NCBI GenBank assembly: GCA_029288115.1
Contig: JARFPV010000309.1
Span: forward strand, 1 to 5,864
Reading direction: 5' to 3'
Source: Akkermansiaceae bacterium
GTDB lineage: Bacteria; Verrucomicrobiota; Verrucomicrobiia; Verrucomicrobiales; Akkermansiaceae
Length of the DNA: 5,864 bases
Positions 1-5,864 of this stretch are shown here, in pieces. The notes under the pieces are model-generated. The model did no database searches. It saw nothing but the letters and a program-made list of their open reading frames with translations, and had not been told where the DNA came from. Position 1 is the stretch's first letter, and the number at the start of each line of letters is the position of its first letter. Position numbers and translations under genes: made by a program.

Positions 1-1
1 G

Positions 2-1255
2 AGCAAAGGTAGCGAGACCGAGCGCAAGGTGACTATCACCCAAGGATTCTGGACAGGCGAAACCGAAGTGACTCAGGCTCAGTGGGAGTCCGTAATGAAA
101 ACCAATCCGTGCAAATTCAGGGGCAAACAACGCCCCGTGGAAATGATCAGCTGGGACGAAGCCGTTGAGTTCTGCTCAAAGCTCACCACACTGTTGAGAA
201 AATCGGAAAAGCTCCCCAAGAACTGGGAGGTCAGACTGCCGACCGACACCCAGTGGGAGTATGCGTGCCGCGCTGGAACTCAAAGCGCTCTCAATAGTGG
301 CAAGAACCTCATCAAACATCCCGGCAACTGCCCGAACCTCAATGAAGTCGCATGGTACTCGGCAAACAGTTCAAAAACGACACACGACGTAGCACAGTTG
401 AAAGCCAACAATTGGGGGCTCTACGACATGCATGGCAATGTCTCCGAATATTGCATCTTTTCTGATAGTGAGTTTGCGCCAAAGGGTAAAATACCCCCAT
501 CAAAATTGCATGGTTCAAGGATCATGCGTGGTGGCAGCTGGGAGGATCCGCCCGCCCAGTGCCGCTCTGCCTTTCGCCCCCCGCCACCAAACTCAGTAAA
601 AAAATCAGAGCACGGCTTCCGGGTAATCTTTGCCCGAACCAGTGACACTACCACAAGCCCAGATCACACTGCCACCCGCACGGTCGACCTTCTCCATCTC
701 ATTGATCCAGAGAAGCATGCCATAGCCGGGACATGGGAAAATAGAAACGGTCACCTCGTTTCAAACCAGCAACGCAATGCGCGCCTGCAAATCCCATTTA
801 CACCTCCGGAAGAGTTCGATTACCGAATCGTTTTCAAAATCAACAAAGGCTATGCCGGTGGCAATGCAGGACAAGTCACTCAAATTCTGTCAAAAAATGG
901 CAAATCCTTCTCTTGGATGATGGGGGCTAAGCAAGGGGCGTTCAGCGCCTTCGAAACCATCGGGGGAGCGACAGCCAGCAACTCGGCCAACCCAACATCC
1001 AGAAAAGGGTTCCCAGTGCTCACCCAAGGAACAACCTACACATCAGTGGTTCAGGTGCGAAATAATGGTATGAAAGCCTACCTCAACGGCAAGCTTCTCG
1101 CTGATTTGAAAACCGATTACAGTAATCTCGATATAGTCCCCGCTTGGAAACTCCCCAACCCACGCATGCTTGGTGTGGGAAGTTTCAACACCGCCGTTAC
1201 GATTGAGAAAATCGAACTGGTCGAAGTCACAGGCAAGGGTAAGCCGGTTCGTTAA
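2..1255 (+). CDS. FGE/SUMF1-like domain protein with C-terminal concanavalin-like module (5' partial)
   Basis: The reading frame is open from base 2, and the first visible residues (SKGSETERKVTITQGFW) already belong to the domain. The GTG at 29 is therefore internal, and the true start lies left of the window. The FGE-sulfatase (SUMF1) domain runs to about 637. Its marks are EVTQAQWESVM, VEMISWDEAVEFC, RLPTDTQWEYACRAG, DMHGNV (425-442), RGGSW (527-541), QCRSAFR (557-577) and a closing HGFRV. A short Thr/Ser-rich linker follows. From about 683 to 1237 there is a second module (VDLLHLIDPEKH, GTWENRNGHLVS, IPFTPPEEFDYRIVF, AYLNGKLL) that resembles the LamG/DUF1080-like beta-sandwich modules of planctomycete and verrucomicrobial proteins. 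Genuine formylglycine-generating enzymes use two active-site cysteines just after the GGS motif. Here that stretch is WEDPPAQC, with one cysteine at the position usual for non-catalytic relatives. The protein is thus probably an FGE-fold binding or structural protein, not a sulfatase activator. The missing N-terminus could hold a signal peptide, a protease or a kinase domain. The family call is firm; the function is unknown. Confidence 0.9.
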   Translation, partial: SKGSETERKVTITQGFWTGETEVTQAQWESVMKTNPCKFRGKQRPVEMISWDEAVEFCSKLTTLLRKSEKLPKNWEVRLPTDTQWEYACRAGTQSALNSGKNLIKHPGNCPNLNEVAWYSANSSKTTHDVAQLKANNWGLYDMHGNVSEYCIFSDSEFAPKGKIPPSKLHGSRIMRGGSWEDPPAQCRSAFRPPPPNSVKKSEHGFRVIFARTSDTTTSPDHTATRTVDLLHLIDPEKHAIAGTWENRNGHLVSNQQRNARLQIPFTPPEEFDYRIVFKINKGYAGGNAGQVTQILSKNGKSFSWMMGAKQGAFSAFETIGGATASNSANPTSRKGFPVLTQGTTYTSVVQVRNNGMKAYLNGKLLADLKTDYSNLDIVPAWKLPNPRMLGVGSFNTAVTIEKIELVEVTGKGKPVR

Positions 1256-1306
1256 GCTTATCTATACACAGTGTCTACAACGCTGTAACGATCTCACACA
1301 CACCGC
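1256..1306. other. Short convergent intergenic gap without a clear terminator
   Basis: Fifty-one bases separate the stop of the FGE-like gene from the stop of the leftward secreted-protein gene. The gap holds only weak inverted repeats: TAAGCTTA around 1253-1260, ACAC-A-GTGT at 1267-1275, and a 4-bp stem TACA/TGTA at 1276-1287. None is followed by a T-run on either strand, so no intrinsic terminator can be called. Confidence 0.5.
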
Positions 1307-2107
1307 TCATTTCGCCATCTTCACTGGTGGCATGCGCTTGCTTTGGTTGCGTTTGATTTCGGCAATGACTTGACGCACCCGCATGCGTCGCTCGGGATCC
1401 GGGTCATCATAATACAGCTGGATCCTGGGTATGGCACCCGGGCCCATGTCTACCAGCGACTGATATGCAATAGTACGCGTGGCGAATTCTTCTGCGCTCA
1501 GCTTTTCAATCCATTGCGAGATTCTTGTCTCTTGATCAACCGTTACTTCAGGAATGGGTTCGATCATTTTCACCCCCTTAACATCGATCCCAACGATGGT
1601 CACCTTCTTCACCCAGTAGTGCACGTGCATCGTAAAGTAAAAACGCTCAGGCGGCTTGCTGGAATAATTCAGGCTGGTGTCAAAGACGCGACCGACCGGC
1701 AACTTTCTCGAGGACACACAGAACCCGGATGGAGTTCCCGTCTTGGCCGACTGCATCGTGATAAAGACATGCCGTTTTCTCGCGCCAGCCTCATAACGGT
1801 TATCAGGGTCGGGCGGAGGTATGTTATCCAGTTCCTCGACAATGACCTTGAGTGTAACGCTGCATCCCTTGGCTGTGATCCGCTGTAATGGAATTGAGAT
1901 ATATCGTCCTGTCCGGGTCTTGGAATCGGGCTCAAGTACGATGGGAAAGCGGGCCCTCTCAAAAGGCACTTCATTTACCGCCGGAAACCAAAAACTACCG
2001 TGCTTGACCCGTGGCAGATCCTGCGCAGCTGAGCGAGGGATGACCATGGTGAATACAACGGTAACCATCAGCATGGCACGCCAAGTTCCAATTCCCTGAA
2101 ACATCAC
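1307..2107 (-). CDS. Uncharacterised secreted protein with C-terminal HEAT-like segment
   Basis: I do not recognise this gene beyond its layout. It opens with a GTG (2107-2105) followed at once by an ATG (2104-2102). I prefer the ATG, which gives 265 residues; numbers here count from the GTG. Residues 1-28 look like a Sec signal peptide: Arg10, a hydrophobic core (LMVTVVFTMVI), and a cleavage-like SAA before QD. The middle, about 30-190, is predicted beta-rich with no motif I can name. It includes RYISIPLQRI, CSVTLKVIVEELDNIPPPDP and FYFTMHVHYWVKKVTIVGIDVKGV. Residues about 196-255 (ISQWIEKLSAEEFATRTIAY onward, then LVDMGPGAIPRI and DDPDPERRMRVRQVIAEIK) match the short two-helix HEAT-like unit often seen in planctomycete and verrucomicrobial exported proteins. 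The tail is basic (SKRMPPVKMAK). The signal peptide and sensible protein composition favour this strand over the antisense frame at 1343-1888. A role as an envelope or periplasmic protein is inference. No strong Shine-Dalgarno sequence precedes either start. Confidence 0.8.
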   Translation of the reverse strand: MMFQGIGTWRAMLMVTVVFTMVIPRSAAQDLPRVKHGSFWFPAVNEVPFERARFPIVLEPDSKTRTGRYISIPLQRITAKGCSVTLKVIVEELDNIPPPDPDNRYEAGARKRHVFITMQSAKTGTPSGFCVSSRKLPVGRVFDTSLNYSSKPPERFYFTMHVHYWVKKVTIVGIDVKGVKMIEPIPEVTVDQETRISQWIEKLSAEEFATRTIAYQSLVDMGPGAIPRIQLYYDDPDPERRMRVRQVIAEIKRNQSKRMPPVKMAK

Positions 2108-2221
2108 AACTGCATCATGAGCTAGAGTCCGCTATCTTGCAGTAAAAAGTTTGTAAAAGCCTGACTATGGAATACACATTGCATTGAAGAAAATCAATCA
2201 TACGAAACGTAAGTAGACATT
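2108..2221. promoter_or_regulatory. Divergent intergenic region, probable promoters for both flanking genes
   Basis: This AT-rich 114-base gap lies between divergent starts, so it should hold a promoter for each gene. Candidate boxes are weak. Rightward, TTGCAT (2179-2184) is spaced 16 bases from TACGAA (2201-2206). Leftward, TTTACA (complement of 2152-2157) matches the sigma-70 -35 box at five of six positions but has no good -10 partner. I saw no operator-like palindrome and no riboswitch-like structure. The location is solid; the exact boxes are guesses. Confidence 0.35.
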
Positions 2222-3700
2222 ATGAGCACTCCAGCATCACATTCATCCCACCCCAACGCAATTGGACGCAGACGTTTTCTCGGCATCGCAGGTTCAGCAG
2301 GCTTGGTTCTTCCTTTTACCGCCTCAAGTTATGCCCGCGCCGCGGGTGCCAATGAGCGGGTACGAGTCGCCATCATCGGCTGCGGATCGCGCGGTCGGTC
2401 CCTTTCCAAGCTACTGACTGGCAGAAAGGACGCGCAGATCGTCGCTATCTGTGATGCCGATTCCAAGCACATGGATAATTTTGCCGGACAGTTGGCCAAG
2501 GCCGGCACCTCATCGGTCGCAAAAATCCAGGACTACCGTGAGCTCCTGAAGCGTGACGACATCGATGCGGTCATCATCGCCACACCGAACCACTGGCACA
2601 CCCTGCAGGCGATCGACGCCATGAAAGCCGGCAAGGCGGTGTATGTCGAAAAACCGGTCAGCCACAGCCCATGGGAAGGGTGGCAGCTGGCCGCAGCGGC
2701 CAAGAAATACAAGGGGGTGATTCAAGCCGGTTTCCAGAACCGGTCAGATCCGGGACCACAAAACGGGATCGGAATGGTCCAGAGTGGTGGCCTTGGAAAA
2801 ATCCTGCGAGTCCACTCATGCTGCTTCCGTAACCGCAAGTCGATTGGCAAACGAAAGGACCCACTCAAAGCTCCTGAATCCGTCGATTACAACCTATGGC
2901 TCGGGCCAGCAGCGGATGAAAAGATGTTCCGGCCTCAATTTCATTACGACTGGCACTGGATTTGGAACACCGGTGACGGCGATATGGGCAACCAGGCACC
3001 GCATGAGCTCGACATGGTGAACTGGTTGTTAGGAAACAATGCACTGCCCCAAGAGATCGTAGGCTTCGGCGGCCGCTTCGGATGGAATGATGCCGGCGAG
3101 ACACCCAACCTGCACACCGCGTGGTATGAACACAACGGGATTCCTGTCACCCTCGAAGTGAACGACCTCTGTTTATCCCCCAAGCGCAACAGCCCGTCGA
3201 TCCGAGATGGTGTAAGGGTAGGTATCGTTGTCCACTGCGAGAACGGCATCCTGAAAGGAGGCCGTGGTGGCATGACAGCTTACAAGCTGGACGGCAAAAC
3301 CAGGATCGAGAGATTCCCGGGTGACGGCGGCCGTAACCACATGCCCAATTTCCTTGAAGCCGTCCGGGCTGGCCATAGCAAAAATGTCGCTGCCCCCATC
3401 GAGGCGGCAGTTGTTTCCTCAGCAATGGCCCATCTCGCCAACTTGTCCTATCGCGCCGGAAAACCTGTCAAAATCGAAGAAATTGAAAAAACAATCAGCG
3501 GCAACGCCGTGCTTGAGACCATCCTCAAGGACCAGTCAAAGCAGCTCTCCGACTGGGAAATCGCACAACCCAGCTACCAGTTAGGCTCTGTCGTGCGTCA
3601 CAATCCGTCCACCCGCGCAATCACCGGAGAAGGAATCAAACCCGCCTGGATTCGCCCTGCGGGCCGTGGTGAATTTGTCATCCCGGAAATCAAGAGCTAG
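2222..3700 (+). CDS. Tat-exported Gfo/Idh/MocA family oxidoreductase
   Basis: This is a 492-residue NAD(P)-dependent oxidoreductase of the Gfo/Idh/MocA family, whose members act on sugars, inositols and related polyols. Residues 15-41 form a twin-arginine signal: RRRFLG at 16-21, a hydrophobic stretch (LVLPFTASS), then ARAA before the mature part, so export already folded is likely. The Rossmann fold starts at 47 with VRVAIIGCGSRG (GxGxxG at 53-58). CDAD at 77-80 ends the second strand, an acidic position often linked to NAD preference. ATPNHWH (120-126) and EKPVSH (143-148) are family signatures, the EKP lysine being the usual catalytic-site residue. The C-terminal domain has WHWIWNTGDGDMGNQAPHELD (244-264), with His261 and Asp264 as likely substrate-site residues. 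The ATG at 2222 keeps the Tat motif intact. A weak ribosome site AAGTAG lies 5 bases upstream. The gene stands alone, so the substrate cannot be inferred from neighbours. Such genes are heavily duplicated in Planctomycetota and Verrucomicrobiota. Confidence 0.95.
   Translation: MSTPASHSSHPNAIGRRRFLGIAGSAGLVLPFTASSYARAAGANERVRVAIIGCGSRGRSLSKLLTGRKDAQIVAICDADSKHMDNFAGQLAKAGTSSVAKIQDYRELLKRDDIDAVIIATPNHWHTLQAIDAMKAGKAVYVEKPVSHSPWEGWQLAAAAKKYKGVIQAGFQNRSDPGPQNGIGMVQSGGLGKILRVHSCCFRNRKSIGKRKDPLKAPESVDYNLWLGPAADEKMFRPQFHYDWHWIWNTGDGDMGNQAPHELDMVNWLLGNNALPQEIVGFGGRFGWNDAGETPNLHTAWYEHNGIPVTLEVNDLCLSPKRNSPSIRDGVRVGIVVHCENGILKGGRGGMTAYKLDGKTRIERFPGDGGRNHMPNFLEAVRAGHSKNVAAPIEAAVVSSAMAHLANLSYRAGKPVKIEEIEKTISGNAVLETILKDQSKQLSDWEIAQPSYQLGSVVRHNPSTRAITGEGIKPAWIRPAGRGEFVIPEIKS
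2267..2344 (+). other. Twin-arginine (Tat) signal peptide coding segment
   Basis: The segment encodes residues 16-41 of the oxidoreductase. RRRFLG provides the paired arginines followed by Phe-Leu, then an uncharged hydrophobic core, and Ala-rich ARAA as the probable cleavage zone. Fifteen polar residues precede the arginines. The motif is seen directly; cleavage and export are inferred from the known behaviour of Tat signals. Confidence 0.8.
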
Positions 3701-3727
3701 GCGTTCCTGTCCCGGGTTTCAACTCAC
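3701..3727. other. Very short convergent gap between oxidoreductase and MATE genes
   Basis: Only 27 bases lie between the TAG of the oxidoreductase and the TGA of the leftward MATE gene. They contain the palindrome CCCGGG but no stem with a T-run. Any terminator must overlap a coding end or be factor-dependent. Confidence 0.5.
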
Positions 3728-5071
3728 TCAGCGGTAGAGCTTTTTCAGCACCGATCGCACATAGACAATCGTCACCATGGCCATCGCAGAGTTGATAGCC
3801 ACCGAACTCCACCAGAAGCCAGCAAGCTCGACATCCATCACAACCACAACGACGTAAAAAACAGAGAATGGCAGGACGATTTTCCGCACCACGGCTTCGA
3901 TAAATCCATACATCGGACGTTTCAGTGCCTGCAGGCAGCCGATGTATACGAATCCCGCCACATAAGCCCACTGGATGAAGGTGACGATACGCACGTATTC
4001 CTTACCAACCCTAACAACTTCAGGGTCATCAGTAAAAATCTTCACCAAAGGCGCGGCAAACACAAACATGAGCACAGACGCGGTGACGATAAGAATCAAT
4101 CCGTAGCGCGTACACAGCGCAATACACTCACGCACACGATCCATTTTGCCAGCGCCATTATTCTGCCCGACGATGGATACGATCGCCGAGCTCAGCCCAA
4201 TCGCAGGCAGCAACACAATCTGCTCGATCCGCGTGCCCACACCAAAGGCCGCCACCGCGGCCTCGCCATAGAATTTCAGATAATAGGTGGTGACAAAAAA
4301 GCCGAGCGCCACCGACATCATGTTAAAACTCGTCGGGATTCCCTGATGGAGAATCTCACCGTAAACACGTAACTTGGGAACCATGTGAGATAGCAGCCCG
4401 GTGCTCAAATATCCTCTACGGATCACCACGGACAACAAATACAGTCCACCGACAACTTGTATACTCACCGTTGCCCACGCAATACCCGCTATGCCCATTG
4501 CCGGCAGACCGAGACCACCGTAAAGAAACCATGGGTCTAGCACAAGATTGGCAAAGAATCCAATCACCAGCACCCTGCCAAAGGTTTTACTATCGCCGTG
4601 CGCTAACAGAATGGCATTACTCATGCTGCTGAGCAGAAAAAACACCGCGCCCAGGAACAGCGGCGTGATGTAATCAAGTGCGAGCTCAAGATAGTCCCCA
4701 CTGGCACCTAACAGCCTGAACAACGACTCCGCAAACAACAATCCGATCGCTGTCACCACACCCGCACAAATCAGCCCAAGCGAGTAAACCTGCCCGGACA
4801 ACGCAATCTCTTTGTCACGATCCTCAGCACCCACCGCATTGGCGATCAATGCCGACGCCCCACGCGCAATCCCCTCACTCACCGCAATGATGATGAAGAA
4901 CACCGGAAACGACAACGCCATCGCCGCCAACGCCTCCGTCGAAATTTTCCCCGCATAAAACGAATCCACGACGTTGTACATCGTGTTGAAGAAAAACCCT
5001 ATACTCATCGGCAATGCAATCCGCCGGATGTGGGCTGGAAGCGAACCGCTGGTCAATGAGGGGGAAGCCAT
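3728..5071 (-). CDS. MATE family efflux transporter
   Basis: This 447-residue inner-membrane protein is of the multidrug and toxic compound extrusion family, which exports cationic or aromatic compounds in exchange for Na+ or H+. The length fits the usual 440-470, and hydrophobic segments spread over the whole protein agree with 12 transmembrane helices. The first helix carries ALPMSIGFFFNTMYNVVDSF, with Asp36 at the conserved cation-coupling site. Other signatures are GASALIANAVGAEDRD (71-86) in the first loop, FANLVLDPWF (173-182), GIPTSFNMM (244-252) at the start of the second half, and VGQNNGAG (301-308), the second-half counterpart of the first-loop motif. The pattern is closer to the DinF-like/bacterial MATE branch than to NorM, judged by eye. 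The ATG at 5071 lies 7 bases after the stop of the M3 peptidase gene, so the two are probably co-transcribed. No good Shine-Dalgarno sequence is present, which suggests translational coupling. Substrate unknown. Confidence 0.95.
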   Translation of the reverse strand: MASPSLTSGSLPAHIRRIALPMSIGFFFNTMYNVVDSFYAGKISTEALAAMALSFPVFFIIIAVSEGIARGASALIANAVGAEDRDKEIALSGQVYSLGLICAGVVTAIGLLFAESLFRLLGASGDYLELALDYITPLFLGAVFFLLSSMSNAILLAHGDSKTFGRVLVIGFFANLVLDPWFLYGGLGLPAMGIAGIAWATVSIQVVGGLYLLSVVIRRGYLSTGLLSHMVPKLRVYGEILHQGIPTSFNMMSVALGFFVTTYYLKFYGEAAVAAFGVGTRIEQIVLLPAIGLSSAIVSIVGQNNGAGKMDRVRECIALCTRYGLILIVTASVLMFVFAAPLVKIFTDDPEVVRVGKEYVRIVTFIQWAYVAGFVYIGCLQALKRPMYGFIEAVVRKIVLPFSVFYVVVVVMDVELAGFWWSSVAINSAMAMVTIVYVRSVLKKLYR

Positions 5072-5078
5072 CTTATAG

Positions 5079-5864
5079 TCACACCAGTCCGGCGCGGATG
5101 AGCAGAGCTTCCTGCTCCGGGTCGCGGCCCATGAAGTTACGGTAGAGTTCTTCCGCTGGCTTCGAGTTGCCTTTGCTCAGGATGTGCTCACGGAAATCGG
5201 CACCCGTTTTAGCATTGAGAATCCCCTCATTTTGAAAACGGGTGAACGCATCTGCATCCAACACCTCGGCCCACTTGTATGAGTAGTAGCCGGCTGCATA
5301 CCCGGTAGGATCTGAAAACAAATGGTTGAACCGACGCGCCATGCTCGGACCCTCTGTGGCCACCGGCGGCTTGTAGCCATCGAGTATTTCACGGTCGCAT
5401 TCGTCCAGGTCACGATCCATGTATTTCGCCGGTTCAATGTGAAGATCCAGATCCAGTTTCCCGAGCGCCAGCTGGCGCATGTAGGCAGTTGCCGACATAT
5501 AATTACGGGCTGCGATCATCTTCTGATAGAGCTCCTCCGGAATCGGCTCACCTGTCTCGTGATGGCGGGCAAACAAATCCAGACTCTCACGATCCCAGCA
5601 GAAATTCTCCATGATCTGCGATGGCAGCTCAACAAAATCCCAAGGCACGTTGGTACCAGAGAGGGATTTCACCGTGACGTTTCCTAACAAATGGTGCAGC
5701 AGGTGACCAAACTCATGAAAAATGGTCTCCACCTCGTAGTGGGTCATCAGCGCGGGCTTATCGCCAATCGGCTTGGTCATGTTCCCAACCATCAGCCCAA
5801 GGTGGGGTTCGCGTGGATTCTCCCCATCACCAGGCATCCCCGTCTCAAACGAATTCATCCACGC
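5079..5864 (-). CDS. M3 family zinc oligopeptidase (oligopeptidase A-like), C-terminal part
   Basis: The frame is open to the right edge (AWMNSF begins at 5864), so the ATG at 5858 is internal. Roughly the first 430 residues of a family normally near 680 lie outside the window. The visible 261 residues hold the catalytic core. The zinc motif HEFGH (5717-5703) supplies two histidines and the catalytic glutamate. The third ligand is the glutamate in [13 protein letters not shown], 28 residues after the first histidine, as expected for M3. Downstream are [22 protein letters not shown] and [20 protein letters not shown], whose His and Tyr residues match the substrate-binding and transition-state positions of thimet oligopeptidase and OpdA/PrlC. 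The end, [16 protein letters not shown], is the typical C-terminus of the oligopeptidase A branch. No signal peptide can be judged. Relatives are cytoplasmic and degrade short peptides, including cleaved signal peptides. It is the upstream member of a probable two-gene unit with the MATE transporter. Confidence 0.95.
   Translation of the reverse strand, partial: AWMNSFETGMPGDGENPREPHLGLMVGNMTKPIGDKPALMTHYEVETIFHEFGHLLHHLLGNVTVKSLSGTNVPWDFVELPSQIMENFCWDRESLDLFARHHETGEPIPEELYQKMIAARNYMSATAYMRQLALGKLDLDLHIEPAKYMDRDLDECDREILDGYKPPVATEGPSMARRFNHLFSDPTGYAAGYYSYKWAEVLDADAFTRFQNEGILNAKTGADFREHILSKGNSKPAEELYRNFMGRDPEQEALLIRAGLV

Noticed and set aside
29..31. GTG as start codon of the FGE-like gene
   Set aside because: The frame stays open to the window edge, and residues upstream of it (SKGSETERK) fit the family, so the start lies outside the window.
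1420..1450. Inverted repeat CCTGGGT ... ACCCGGG with a 5-base loop
   Set aside because: It lies inside the coding part of the secreted-protein HEAT-like segment (GPGAIPRIQ), has a mismatch in the leftward transcript, and lacks a T-run. It is probably a codon-level coincidence.
1343..1888. Rightward open frame of 181 codons antisense to the secreted-protein gene
   Set aside because: It has no recognisable motif, has an unnatural composition, and overlaps a frame with a signal peptide and HEAT-like tail. It is most likely a shadow of the opposite strand.
2944..3425. Several overlapping leftward frames within the oxidoreductase gene
   Set aside because: They have no motifs and are fully antisense to a well-conserved protein.
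5322..5687. Rightward open frame of 121 codons antisense to the M3 peptidase
   Set aside because: The opposite strand encodes the conserved zinc-peptidase core, so this frame is a shadow.
5856..5858. ATG as start codon of the M3 peptidase
   Set aside because: The preceding codons give AW, matching the conserved GAWM stretch of the family, and the N-terminal two-thirds of the protein would be missing.

Overview
This 5.9 kb window reads as ordinary bacterial chromosome with five protein-coding genes, two of them cut by the window edges. No RNA gene, insertion sequence, CRISPR array or phage remnant was seen. The gene types point to the Planctomycetota-Verrucomicrobiota group, more likely a verrucomicrobial or planctomycete lineage of moderate GC. 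The hints are an FGE/SUMF1-like domain joined to a concanavalin-like C-terminal module, a Tat-exported Gfo/Idh/MocA oxidoreductase, and a secreted protein ending in a HEAT-like segment. This assignment is inferred from family habits and was not tested by a search.

Left part (1-2107): the 3' portion of an FGE/SUMF1-like gene runs rightward and converges on a leftward gene for an unrecognised secreted 265-266 residue protein. Only 51 bases separate the two stops, and no clear terminator lies between them.

Middle (2108-3700): a 114-base divergent intergenic region probably carries promoters for the secreted protein (leftward) and for a Tat-signal Gfo/Idh/MocA oxidoreductase (rightward, 492 residues).

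Right part (3728-5864): two leftward genes 7 bases apart look like one transcription unit. The upstream gene is an M3-family zinc oligopeptidase, of which only the catalytic C-terminal part is present. It is followed by a complete 447-residue MATE-family multidrug/cation antiporter. The MATE gene converges on the oxidoreductase with a 27-base gap.

The genes do not form an obvious shared pathway. The oxidoreductase and the FGE-like protein fit the carbohydrate- and sulfatase-rich lifestyle common in this group. The peptidase and MATE pair look like housekeeping or efflux functions. I found no convincing new multi-gene system. The points most worth checking are the FGE-like domain without the usual catalytic cysteines, the uncharacterised secreted protein, and the lack of strong Shine-Dalgarno sequences at all three visible starts.
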